Positions 21,681 to 32,431 of a DNA stretch of 64,000 nt are shown one piece after another (the first letter of the stretch is position 1; each line of letters begins with the position of its first letter). Source of the stretch: Isoetes taiwanensis (lineage: Eukaryota; Streptophyta; Lycopodiopsida; Isoetales; Isoetaceae); assembly GCA_021234155.1 (NCBI GenBank), contig JAJEKV010000863.1:1-64000 (forward strand), given 5' to 3'. The notes below the pieces were generated by a model, which saw only the letters and a program-made list of their open reading frames with translations, was not told where the DNA came from and ran no database searches. The position numbers were made by a program, and so were the translations under genes.

Positions 21681-23036
21681 AAACACACATTCAGAAGGTA
21701 AAGATAAGTATCTTTCTTAGAAAGAAACCATACAATCATGTAGAGACATGCAATGGATTAAGAAATGCATAAAGTAAAATGGATACAGTAATTTGTTTAC
21801 CTATAAGTTGCATGTTACATGCTTCATCCACATTTCCTTAATGTAGAAGATTCACTAGCTATGTTGCCCAATGTGTACTATCTATCTCTTCACAAAGATT
21901 ATTTGTTATCTTTTCAATTTATATCTGTTACAAAAACCAGCATACAGGATCAAGAAAGGCAAATAATATCTATATTTTTGTTTCCCTATTCATAAAATAG
22001 ACCTGGATGAACCTGGATATCTCTATGTGCAATCCATGCAATTGTGTTGTCTTCTCAGCATCTTCTACAAAAGTCAATCATAATTTCAGAAAGCATATTT
22101 TCTGGCTTAAGATACAATAAAATGAAGACTATGTAAGAATTATTTTTTAGTCCTTTTCTCCAAGCTTAGTTGAGATTATAATACAAAATTACTGCAACCG
22201 AACTATAGTGAAGCAGAGACTTCAACATACCTGAGGCAAATTCAGAGTAATTTTCATGTATAAAGTAAGAAGTTAGTTTGGTGGAAGCATCTATGTAGAC
22301 CAAAAGAAGCATTTGCCATATCTGTAAGATCATCATTCACAACTCTATATCTCATTCCATCCATAGGGCAGAAGGGGCCAAGACATGCCAGAAGGGCCAA
22401 AGAATCTGAGATGGGTTGAATCTGAGATATATCTTTACCTCCAACAAAAGCCTGGCATCAGAAATTGCCGGAGCTCTATGTAGAAGCTCCGCAGCCCTAA
22501 TTAGACTGTCCACGCAACCCTAAAAGTTCCATGCACCCCTGATTAGGCTTTCCACGTAGCCCTAATTGGGCACGGTACCTCACGTGGCCACCCTCCCCTA
22601 GAGATCGAATACCATAAGAAGGTGGCATACCAGCAGTAATAATTATAATAGAATAGAATAGAATAGAATAAGTTTTTAGCGTCCACGGAGACCAATTGGC
22701 CTAATGGGTGAAGATATGTCTACCACATGCCCTTGCAAATTAACTTAATCAAGCCATTGCCCACCATCCGATCAAAGGATAGTTATATTGCATAACCTTC
22801 AGAATATTTGCTTTTTAAAGAATATTCTAGTAATTATTACAGTAACTCCTTGAATATGCCATAATCTGGCTGTCAGAAATCTGGAGACCTCGCGTTTTTT
22901 CTTAGTTAGTATATAATTTTGTTTAGCTTCAACACGAGAGCGTTTCTGCAGCGATGGTCCCTCGATCTTCAACTCTGCTGCATCAATGGTCTGGTCTAAG
23001 AATTTTTTGGCACATATTCCAGAATCTAATAATACA

Positions 23037-23261
23037 TTATGTTATAATGTTATAATAAAGAATTGATTGCAAGGCTCGTCTTTTAAGGACGTCATTATGG
23101 TGACCACCCTTCGAAAACACATCATTAGCTTTTTGCTCTGCTTCCATTGCAGCATGAACATAGCATTTAGAAACAATATGGTCTTTCATATGCTGATTTA
23201 GGCTCCCAGTTTGAGGAAATAAATCAAGTGGCTTCTCACATGTGTTGCAAACAATCGTCAT
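23037..23261 (-). pseudogene. C2H2-like zinc-finger piece, second frame
   Basis: This 74-codon frame starts with VCNTCEKPLDLFPQTGSLNQ followed by HMKDH, a C-x2-C-x15-H-x3-H zinc-finger spacing. It continues with a short Ala/Glu/Lys helix. It begins at an ATG overlapping the stop of the 23258-23782 frame (ATGA). The coding style is continuous, which suggests a single protein broken by a frameshift. Function is unknown. It could derive from a transposon-encoded or host zinc-finger protein. Confidence 0.45.
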
Positions 23262-23782
23262 GTCCTCTCATCTTGCATAACCACCAATAGATTTCTCCAG
23301 AAGCTTGAAAATAAGTCTGCCATCTGTTGTAAATTAGCAATTTCGTTGGCCATGGAAAAATCAACAAGAGCCTTGTTTTCTTTACATCTATCTTCTTCAT
23401 TTGCTTGCTCGTCATCCTGTTCTTTGTCCACTTTCAGCTCAATTTCATCTCTTCTTTTCTTAATGTTCTGATGGTAACTATCAAGGTGTTGCTTGGTTTG
23501 CAAATGGCTACGCTCAAAGTTGCATAGAGTGTCATCTCCGCGTTTGCCATAGCGTCGATCACATTCAAGGCACCATAAATAGAACTCAGGTTTACCATTT
23601 ACATCCCGACTGCATAGTTCAAATTTGTCCTTACGTCTTTTTTGCTTTAGCTTAGCAAGTAGTTTTGTGACAGCTAATTGCCACCTTACAACATCCCCTT
23701 TGGTTGCTATTCTGGACTGCAATCTTGCATTCTCCAACTTATTCAATCTTGTCCTTTCCAATGACAACTTGATCCAACTCAT
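23258..23782 (-). CDS. Unrecognised zinc-binding-like protein
   Basis: This 174-codon frame from ATG 23782 has a basic helical N-terminus, then YLWCLECDRRYGK, a further Cys, and SHLQTKQHLDSYH, which together give a C-x2-C...H...H zinc-finger-like arrangement (residues about 70-105). An acidic KEQDDEQANEEDR stretch and a hydrophobic tail follow. I do not recognise the family. Together with the overlapping frame at 23261-23037 it would make a protein of about 250 residues with two finger-like motifs. No intron or promoter is evident, and it may be part of a repeat or a decayed gene. Confidence 0.45.
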   Translation of the reverse strand: MSWIKLSLERTRLNKLENARLQSRIATKGDVVRWQLAVTKLLAKLKQKRRKDKFELCSRDVNGKPEFYLWCLECDRRYGKRGDDTLCNFERSHLQTKQHLDSYHQNIKKRRDEIELKVDKEQDDEQANEEDRCKENKALVDFSMANEIANLQQMADLFSSFWRNLLVVMQDERT

Positions 23783-24969
23783 GCTCCCTTGAACTTTCTG
23801 TAGTTAAGCCTTATGCAATTAAATTGAGAGAATCTCACTTCTTATTTAGATTCAGATTGACTAGTTTTAAAATCATTTTTATCATCATGAAGTCCCTTGT
23901 TGCATGATGTGAGTGTGGAATATGCATCCATTATCATCTTTTTGATGTGAGATTCAAAGATAGATATGCTTTAAACATGCCACAAGAAATAAGACCGATG
24001 CATAGGTTGGGTGAGGAAGATAGATCGGGTGAAGATGGACACAAAAGATGGGTATAGCAAATTAGTAACACAATAAAGAATGTTAGAACAAAAGATAAAT
24101 ACGAGCTCAAGTTAGTTGACTATATGGAGCCAAATATAAATAGATACAAGCACATGCATTGTAACCGTATGAACTCAGGTCCATGAACTTCACACGGCTT
24201 GTGGATCATGTATGTGGAGTCAAACTCGTAGTGGATTGAGTCATGGTCTTGGACTCCATTGAGCTACCGACTTAAGTCCGTAAACTAGATCAAAATTGAG
24301 AATAACGCATGTTCATGAACAATATATGGTTAATCATATAGAAGCAAGCACAAACTGTAACTTGAGCTACATACTTAAGTCCATGAATTTGAGAGAGTGT
24401 TCAGAATATGAACGCACCTAAGAATGTGAACACACATTCATGAAAAATATACAATGAATCGTATAGTAATGAGCATAAGTTGTAATCTACGTTACGGACT
24501 TGAGTCCGTGAACTTGAGACAATGATAACAAAGATAGCACATATATATTCACGTTAACAAGTCCAGCAAAAATATAATTTGACCCTAGTGTTATAGTCTA
24601 GAGATTTATCTTAAACCATGGATTTAACTTCGTTGATTGCTATTGTACGGACTCAAGTCCATGATCCATAGTCCAATTAGGATCTTAAATTAAGTCTATG
24701 AACTCTAACGTTGGTCATGCTGCATACTCAATCTATAATGGTCATAGTTGTGTGGGCATAAAATACCATTAAGATTTGAACCCATAAGGAACCCTAAGAT
24801 TTTAGAGTAAGAGGCCAACATGTCAAAAAAATCAAATGAAACGCATACCCTTTTTTTTTTTTTTTCGGAAGAGTGTGCCACCGGATCTGATGTTGCGCTG
24901 TCTTGTGCCCTTATATGCGCATGTTTGATCGAAGCAAAAGTGATGGGCACCAACACGCAGCGCAAGGCC
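23783..24969. other. Gene-free stretch with recurring GGACTTGAGTCC-like motifs
   Basis: No protein is recognised. It contains the motif cluster listed at 24171-24665 and a T run at 24850-24864. Confidence 0.5.
24171..24665. repeat. Cluster of five GACT(C/T)(A/G)AGTCC-type palindromes
   Basis: Variants of ACTTGAGTCCGTGAACTT occur near 24173, 24267, 24371, 24491 and 24650, spaced about 95-160 bases apart. The core GGACTTGAGTCC or GGACTCAAGTCC is a palindrome or near-palindrome, and most copies are followed by (C/G)(A/T)GAA(C/T)TT. Confidence 0.6.
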
Positions 24970-26851
24970 CTGGACAAATTTGACAAGGATAGGACCTCCG
25001 AAACGTAAACCCTGTGAGTTCCCAGGTTCTTGGAGGGTTTGTGTTTTGGGGGCCGAGTTTTGGTCCTTTGCAGTTGGGACCTGGACAAGAGGCTGCATTT
25101 GGGAACACGAAGCAAGCGAAACTGGCAGAATAAAGTTTGGATCTGCCGTCATCCTAATGTGGCAGTCCGAAGTCGACGGCGGCTTTTGCAGTAGCAAGGC
25201 ATCCACAAATTTGTAATTAATGCATAGCATGGAATTAAATTCCGATTTTTCGCCAGCTGGCTTCCTAAGTCATCACCAGCATATAGGCCAATTTTTTGAA
25301 TTTTCGCACAAGGTTTCGATCAAAGAGTTAGCATTAGAGCGGTTTGTGCAGCCCGTTGTTGGGCAGCCGAGCTGGAACCCTTCCCCAAGTCAAACAAAGC
25401 CAGGATCTTGTAAGGCCTCCTCACGGGGGGGAGAGCAAGGACCCCAGCAGGCGGGACCTAAAAAAGTGCTCGAGGTAGCCTTTCCTGGCAGCGCTCCCCC
25501 CGGGGGCCGTACACAAATGATCACCCTCCCGGAGATCGGTTCCCCTATCCGACCGTTGAATCCTCCATTCATGGACCATGCTTCGGGCAGGTCCAGAAAA
25601 ATCCAAGATCGGTACAGAGCAGAGCAGAGCAGGAGCCGAAAGGAGTGGAGAAGGAACGGAATGGAACGAGTGCTAATCTTTGTGACGCTCATACTTCTAC
25701 TTGTTCCTGGTATGCTTCCAACACTACCCCCTCCTCCTAATTTCCTCATGTTTCTTCCACCCCTCATGTTCTATCCTATTCTTATACTTGCTCTTACACC
25801 ACCTTATCCTAGCTCTTCTATCAAAACCACATCCTATTATCGCTCTACTATATTGTCTAGTAAACCAACATTCTATGATAGCCCTACTATATACTCTAGT
25901 TCTGCTTATCAGGCTAGACTGTGGCCTTCCAATAGATTACTCTGAACAAGGAAAAGATTATTTAGGAAAGCCACTATGATGGCCTATCTTATGGCCTTCC
26001 ATAAGATTGTTTTGAGCAGGAAGAAGAGGAGATATGATTCTGCATATAACCTTCCTTAAACAGCTGCTGGAGGTGATTATCACTATTGATTTGATAATCC
26101 TCCCAGTCTCAGCTATGGAACTCAAAATCTGTGAGGAGCAATGGGTCATGGAAATAACCTCCATGGCCAAGGTGTTGATCCAAGGGTGGAGGTTACTGCG
26201 ATTTAATAATCACACGACATCAGCTTTTTAAGGACAACATAATTGCCTTACAAAGAGAGTATTTTGCCTTATGTCTTTGGAAATGATGCAGCTCATAGTT
26301 CTACTACACCACTCATTTGGAGCTCTCAATATGTCTATATGGTGCCCTCTTTTAGCAATGCCTTTCCAAAAGGTGCAGCAGCATAGTTGTAGACTTTTCA
26401 TGATTTATCAATATATTATCGGTTACTATGTTTCGCCGCACTCTCCATTTTTCGAGTTTTGCAGTGTCTAATGCAGTTCTGCACAGTCTAGGAAATGCTT
26501 GGAAATGTAACATTAACTATTCTTAACAGGAACGTTTTTTCTTTGATTAATGCACAAAACAAAGTAGGACCTTGTATTCACTGAGCAGCAAGGATATGAT
26601 AAGTTTGGCATTGTAGTGAGCTTTCATTAATCAGTAAAACATTGTAAGATGTCAACATTGGCTCTGATAGTTTGGTTATATTATCTAGTTGGCTGTTGTT
26701 GCTTGGGTGGCTCGGTACTTGCAGAGATCCTCCACTCCATATTTGGAACTCCAAATGTTTATGAAGTTGTATACTAATAACAATATATTTATGAAGCTAT
26801 TCAGGTCATAGATATCTTACGTGTTCTTGGTTTTATTAATTTTTCTTTTAG
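24970..26851. other. GC-rich island and AT-rich flank without a recognised gene
   Basis: The part from about 24980 to 25680 is clearly richer in G and C than its surroundings and holds overlapping ORFs on both strands (for example 25220-25945 +, 241 codons). None shows a known domain. The long plus-strand ORF changes from a Pro/Gly/Arg-rich start to a low-complexity Ser/Tyr/Leu end, which looks non-coding. It may be an old promoter or UTR. The rest is AT-rich with nothing recognised. Confidence 0.35.
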
Positions 26852-27135
26852 GGATGTGTAGAGCTTCTGCAAAGAAGTGGGATTAAAATTTCTGAAGAGC
26901 ATGCAGTGGTGGTTGAAGGAAGCAACATTGTTGATCTTCCTAGATATAACCATCATTATTGTGCATTCTCAAACAGTTGAACCACAGTATTGTGAAGAAT
27001 GTGGACATTGTTATAGCTGCTCAAGCAAAAATGGTAGTGATTGTCTTCTTGGATTGTAATATCTATTATTCTGACTTTCAGATAAAACAAGACTACATTA
27101 AGCCAGGTGGAGCAGTAGTTGACAAGGCTACAGTT
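26852..27135 (+). pseudogene. FolD-type methylenetetrahydrofolate dehydrogenase fragment
   Basis: A splice acceptor TTTTCTTTTAG at 26851 is followed by GCVELLQRSGIKISEEHAVV, then EGSNIVDLP, which matches the FolD Rossmann segment (PKGC.ELL...GI.I.GK.AVV.GRSNIVG.P). After a short deletion and frame changes come IIIVHSQTVEP and IVKNVDIVIAA.QAKM. Then there is a 48-bp intron-like gap (GTAGTG...TTTCAG, 27034-27081) and IKQDYIKPGGAVVD. The bifunctional enzyme interconverts C1-folates. The Arg of the GRS motif is replaced by Glu-Gly, one exon part is missing and two frameshifts are present, so it is a pseudogene fragment. Confidence 0.75.
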
Positions 27136-28085
27136 CTCAAAAGCGAGTGCCTAGATTCAACAAATTCAACACCCTCTGAGCTTATTGCAAATATTCTTCT
27201 ACGTAGCATGTCAGGAATTACGCTCCAAAATATTCATGTCATGATATATGATTAGTCTGGAAAACAAAATGAAATAAAATCCCACAACATTATTATGAAT
27301 TTTGATATTAAAAGATAATTAGACCATAAAACAAGATTTTAATACAATAAAATAGAACTATGCGCATGACTGAAGAGCAACAAAATCGCAACAGAAGACC
27401 CACCTCTGGATTTTCTGCCTTAATCCAGAGGTGGGTCTTAAAGGATCTGCATGGCAGTACAAAGAATCGAGGCACCAATTTTCCTTTTCAGTCAAAACCC
27501 TAAATCTCCCCGTAACTTTTTCTCTCCACAACTTTTTTTGTCTGCTTTATCCTTTCCATATTTCTTTATTTAAAAAAAAAAAAAGAAAAAGCCACACTAC
27601 TCATGTGCCAATACTTATAAATTCCATTCTATATTATCTAATGGTTCCCAGTCTGCTTCTTTCCTCATAAGATATCTCATGGGTATACTATAGTTACAGT
27701 CATGTTTTTGTTGTTGCCTCTAGTCTAGCCCTTCCTGTTCCAGTCCAGACTGAATGCAACAAACAAAATCCTGGAATGCCCCATAATCCATATTCCTCGT
27801 GCTCCTATGTTTCTAGAAAGAAGACCAAGTCTACTGATATTAGAACATAATCCATTGCATACACATTTTTCGCACTCAACTGGCTTAAGTTCCATGCCAT
27901 AATCCTGATGGTCTCTATTTTCTATTCTGGAATTTACACCTTCCCATTTCTCCAAAATGCCTTTTGATTGTTCTGCTTCATATTGCTCTTTGATACGGTC
28001 TTCATTTTTTCCCCTTAAATTGCGTCTTTTTTTGTAGCACCCTCATCTGCTCACTTTATTGGCTCCCAAAATTGACTCGAGCACA
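27136..28085. other. Gene-free stretch
   Basis: AT-rich with no recognised protein. A perfect short inverted repeat lies at about 27399-27438 (CCCACCTCTGGATT against AATCCAGAGGTGGG). Confidence 0.5.
27399..27438. repeat. Short perfect inverted repeat (hairpin)
   Basis: GACCCACCTCTGGATT at about 27397-27412 pairs with AATCCAGAGGTGGGTC at about 27423-27438, with a loop of about 10 bases. The stem is long for chance. Confidence 0.75.
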
Positions 28086-28315
28086 GGATTCACACAAGCA
28101 AATCCTCATTGGCTTGGAGGATTCACTCAAGTCAATCCTCCTAGTGGCAAGTGTCAGTTTGTTATAGGCCTGCTGCATGCCTTGATTGCACTTTATAGGT
28201 CTGCTGCAAGGATTGTTGGGCTGATTGGATTGGAGGATTCACTCAAGCAAATCCTCAAGATTCACTCAAGCGAATCCTTCTATGGCTTGGAGGATTCATC
28301 CAAGCGAATCCTCCT
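28086..28315. repeat. Cluster of GGATTC...GAATCC hairpin motifs
   Basis: Five related motifs of the form GGATTCACTCAAGC(A/G)AATCC occur near 28087, 28120, 28235, 28256 and 28290. Each has self-complementary ends, GGATT and AATCC, around an eight-to-ten-base loop. Confidence 0.7.
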
Positions 28316-28524
28316 GGTTGCTCTAGTTATTTTGGCATGATTTTGGATTCCAAGCGTGCCTTGATTCTTTGTGTTTTGTTTCCATTTCTTCATCTGAATT
28401 TCCATTCCCTCATCCGTTAGTCCCCCTCCCCTCCCTGGCTAGCAAATTTCACTACCACGTTGCATGTCATTTGGATAGAGAACAAACGTGCAACTTGATT
28501 CTTTGTCACTTTTTGTTTTTCCAT

Positions 28525-28527
<3 letters not shown>

Positions 28528-28597
<70 letters not shown>
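28528..28597 (+). repeat. (CA)n microsatellite
   Basis: About 70 bases of uninterrupted CA. Confidence 0.98.
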
Positions 28598-28601
<4 letters not shown>

Positions 28602-28650
28602 ACACAACTCCAAGTTCATAACTTTTTCTATCTCTTCGTTACGAGAGAGA

Positions 28651-28706
28651 GATAGATAGATAGATAGATAGATAGATATCGATAGATCATAGATAGATAG
28701 ATAGAT
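28651..28706 (+). repeat. (GATA)n microsatellite, interrupted
   Basis: GATA units with one TCGATAGATCAT interruption. Confidence 0.95.
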
Positions 28707-28826
28707 TCAATTTGTTTATTACATCGGCGGGACATCATCCACCCATGTCCATTTTATCATTTCTCTCCCCTAGACCATCTCCCCTCCCTCCTAGTATCCC
28801 TGCCCTCCCTCATTAGTCTCCCTCTC

Positions 28827-30069
28827 TCAACTCATAATCTCCAAAAGTTTAAATAGGACCCGAGATCTCTCTCTTTCTCCCTCGGCAATGAAGTTTGCTA
28901 TTACTGGAGCAGTTGCTTTTGTGAATAAATCCTCCAAAGTAATACCATTGAGACCATATTTGACCCTAAGATCATGGTATGCCTGACAATGCAGCAGAAA
29001 ATGTTCCTCATCTTCCACCATTTCTTTGTCACAAGCTTTACACAACCTGAAATCTCGCGGAATGTCTCCCCATCTACCCACTTCAACTCCTAAATGGTGT
29101 GAACTGAGTCTCATTCTGCTGATTAGTTGTCGCTTATATATGGAGCTTACTTGATTTAAGTAAGGCACCTCTCGTAATGAAGGATTAAACATTGTCCTAT
29201 AGAATATAGATTTAGATCCAGGATCACACCATAGCTTATCTCGTGCTCTCTGGTACACGAACCCTTTAACCTGCTTAGCATCGTCTGGGATCCGATCAAA
29301 GGTAATACCCCATTTACATAACCATTTTAAGAAATCTGCATACCAACCTTTGTGTACACTTTGTTGTTTCCATAGCAAGTCCCGGTAATCCTTCTCTCTT
29401 GTCCGCCCACACCTTCCTAACATAGACAATTGTTTGATATAAAGCTTCCACCTCAAGTGGCATAAGCCCGATTCAGACAAGCATCATCCCTATGGGAGTT
29501 TGCATCTTTACTCCAAGTTCAGCAAGCATGAATTTCTTTTGAATTTTTGCTAACCTTTTCCATCTATCGAGCTAGACCGGGCCCCGAGTTCAGCGACCGT
29601 ACAAAGCAATGGGCCTACTAAGCGCCACATAAAGTGTCTTCTTGAGATCAAACTTAATAAGATCTGCCTTCTTGCACCGCCTCTGCATTTCAAACAAGGC
29701 CTTTAAGCCCCCATCAATTCTCTGGTCTACGGCTAGATTCCATTTGTAATCATTGTGTGCCAATAAACCCAAGTATTTGTAGGAAGATGTGATTTCTACA
29801 AGTTTGCTGTCATACAAAAAGGTGTAATGATCTGTTTTCTTTTGCCCAAATATCATAATTTTTGTCTTCTCAAGGTTTACTCTCATATCCATCACTTCAC
29901 AAAAACTAAAGAGTGCACCTAGGTGCTTTTGTAAACCCTGGGCACTACGTGAAAACATCACCACATCATCTGCATAAATCAGCAAGCGTATCATTAGAGG
30001 TAATTTGAGATCTCCTTTTGTCCCCATAAGAATCCTCCAATAGAATGAGTACTCTACATCAAACTGCAA
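28827..30069 (-). pseudogene. LINE A, RT C-terminal half and zinc-knuckle region
   Basis: The frame 30069-29590 contains the RT active site LLIYADDVVMFS, then NLEKTKIMIFG and YKYLGL, the order typical of non-LTR RT motifs C, D and E. It stops near 29590. A second frame (29480-28827) continues with the connection region and ends in a CKACDKEMVEDEEHFLLHC motif (C-x2-C...H-x4-C), the Cys/His knuckle that closes this type of plant LINE ORF2. At least one frameshift or stop separates the two. The 5' half of the same element resumes at 32427-32830, interrupted by LINE B. It has no complete ORF and cannot move on its own. Confidence 0.8.
29988..30033 (-). repeat. Inverted partner of 32391-32431
   Basis: GAGATCTCAAATTACCTCTA (minus strand, within the LINE A codons before YADD) recurs on the plus strand at 32411-32430; the resemblance extends about 20 bases further outward on one side (GGGACAAAA in both). 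Confidence 0.8.
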
Positions 30070-30097
30070 TTAATGCAGCATTAACAACTTCATTGTT

Positions 30098-31995
30098 GTT
30101 GTTTTTTTTTTTTGAAGAATATAGGAATATATTAAACTACTAGAATGTGATCAAGTACAATGATAAGTGTGGTGCTAAGAAATGAAGTGCCCATCATGAT
30201 TCACAATCTGTAGGAATGTCGACCAAATTTCCCGCTTAACTGTGCCAGACAAGCTTGAGACTTGGTAAGCCTGCCACAATTTATGCCTCAAGATCGGAAC
30301 CAACCGAAAAGGGCTAAGCACTGCATTCTGGAAGACCTTCGCTCTCCGTCTTTTCCAAATCAACCACAGAAGCCAAGCTCTTGATAAATGGAACGCCCTG
30401 GCTGGCTAATGACCAACCGCTAGGAAAGACTCCTGTGAGAAGCTTCGACCGCATAGTGAAGACCCAAAGAGGGCTCTCACCCGAGGACCAAGCTGCCCCT
30501 ACCTCATTGCATAGGACAAAATTGCTCAATGGTCTCGGCGCCTCCCACATAGAGGGCATGTTTCCGCTACCGAGGCTTGAACCTCGTACTTTCGGACATT
30601 CACCCCGAGGCTACGGTGCAAGATCTGCCATAAAAGGGGCACGGATTTTAGGAGGAGGCAATGTATTCCCGCCCACTTCCACATGGCGGGCCACTTACTC
30701 CCCGGAAGCTTAAGTGACCACTTATCCGGCGGCAATGTGTCTGGCGCTAGAAGCCCATAAGCCGATGCTACAAACCGAGATGCATCAAGTCCACTATGCG
30801 CGACTTCCAAACGCGATTGACGGAGAAGACAACCGCAATGGAATAGCATTCGCAATTCGCCCAAGTCCAGAATGTCCCAGCCGAAGGCCAAATCGATCCC
30901 TAAAACTCCCACGGGCCAGATGACCCTCCCAATACCAATCCACGGATGGATGTTACCCCCGCACAATCCATCGGGCGCCGAAGTACACGGGTGTAGGGAA
31001 GAGGCCAAGGGGAGATGCGTAATCCAAGGGTACCCAAAGAAAGGGCGATGAGGCTACCATACACCCGCTAGGGTCCAATGAAAAGAGAACCTTGACCACC
31101 TTCCGGGCCTTGAGGAGACCTTTAAGAAAAGGTGAAGCATGAGGGAATGGCCGCGAAATCCTCAAACAGAGCCCACGGCAACCGGTTTTAATTGCCGGCT
31201 TCCTAAACACAATAGAGTGGCATGAGCGACCGTGCTAACAGAGCCAATCCGGGATTGTTGCTCCTGCAACAACTACCAGGATGAATTTCGACACCGTAAC
31301 CGTGTGCAAGGACACATCAAGCATACCTAAGCCCCCGCCTTTCTGGGACGTACACATTTCCACCATGCGACCTTCACTGTAGCCCCCTCCTCATTTCCTC
31401 CCCAAACAAAATTGTGAATGGTGTCATCCAACTCCTTAACCACACTTTCTGGCGCAAGTATGCAGGAGGCTGCGTAAACATGAGTGCTACAGAGCACTGA
31501 CTTGGCTATCAGAATCCTACCAGCCATGGTGAGTTTACTTCCCTCCACCCGATTCGGGATGTCGCTTAAGATTCTCAGAATGTCTCCGCCCCAAATTGCC
31601 CTAGCATTAATGTCCAAGCCAAATGGTATGCCTAACAGTTTGGCATATGTGGTGGTGGTGTAAGAGGGAAACCGACTCAACCACGCCAGAGGAGGTTCCT
31701 CCGGTACCCACATGGCCGAAAGCACCGACCGGTTAAGCAAGCACCTCGAAGCTAAAGAAAAGGCATCCAAAATATTCTTGGCTGCCTGGAGATTGGACTC
31801 ATCTGCATGAAGAAAGAGGAATGTATCATCCGCAAATTGATTGCAAACCTGTTGCGACCCATCATCCATGCGGAGACCTTGCACCACATTGTCAGCAACT
31901 GCCACCTGAAAAAGCTGCGAGAGAGCTTCTGCCACTATAGTGAACAGGAAGGGGGCCAACGGACATCCCTGCCTAATGCCTCGGTTGTTTTTTCC
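30098..31995 (-). pseudogene. LINE B, 5'-truncated, with poly(A) tail
   Basis: This starts inside RT motif B (RQGCPLAPFLFTIVAEAL at about 31980) and continues through QFADDTFLFLH, the YADD-equivalent with Phe, then a KLLGIPFG segment and a thumb region. After frameshifts at about 31325 and 30950 it reaches ETCPLCGRR and HFVLC-like Cys motifs (30570-30500), a zf-RVT domain. The T run at 30098-30112 (plus strand) is the poly(A) tail of a minus-strand insertion. It belongs to a different LINE group from LINE A and is also dead. It lies within the gap that splits LINE A. Confidence 0.8.
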
Positions 31996-32261
31996 CTATA
32001 ACTTTTGATCTACTCATGAAAATGCTGCGGCGTTTGTTGCATTAGATGCAGAATGAAAAGATCTTTCAAGTGATATATGGTTATGACGTATTTCAATACA
32101 AGCCATATGTGTTAATCTTAAAAAATATGGTTTTTTGCTCTTTTCTTATATATTTACATCCCAAAAGATATAACAATGGGTTGTCATTAGAAAGATCTTG
32201 AGGAGACGAATCCATTGCCACAAATAGTGTTCGAATCGGAGTTTTTGATCAAAAGTTATAG
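31996..32261. mobile_element. Small inverted-repeat element (MITE-like)
   Basis: CTATAACTTTTGATC at 31996-32010 is exactly repeated in reverse complement at 32247-32261. The roughly 235 bases between are AT-rich and non-coding. No clear target duplication was found, so the mobile-element label is tentative. Confidence 0.5.
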
Positions 32262-32390
32262 TAGAAAAATGACACTGCAAAAGTTAGTTAGAACTGCATT
32301 AATTACTGCTGCCACATAATACTGGAATAAAATACACTGGAGCTCTTCTCTTATTGGACAGTTTAAAAAGCTGATGTGGCTTTTTAAGCA

Positions 32391-32431
32391 TCCCTTAATG
32401 GGACAAAATGAGATCTCAAATTACCTCTAAT
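32391..32431 (+). repeat. Inverted partner of 29988-30033
   Basis: See the partner entry; it abuts the point where the 5' half of LINE A stops. Confidence 0.75.

Larger units (their letters stand above)
20223..23036. other. Gene-free stretch of about 2.8 kb
   Basis: AT-rich. It holds the right copy of the direct repeat (20819), a tandem duplication at 21581-21680 and a short AATAG microsatellite at about 22648-22672. No gene is recognised. Confidence 0.5.

Noticed and set aside
25220-25945. 241-codon plus-strand ORF in the GC-rich island
   Set aside because: No recognisable domain, abrupt composition change along its length and competing ORFs on the other strand; kept only as a region note.
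28369-28659. ORF with a long His-Thr repeat
   Set aside because: Caused by the CA microsatellite; the flanks show no protein family.
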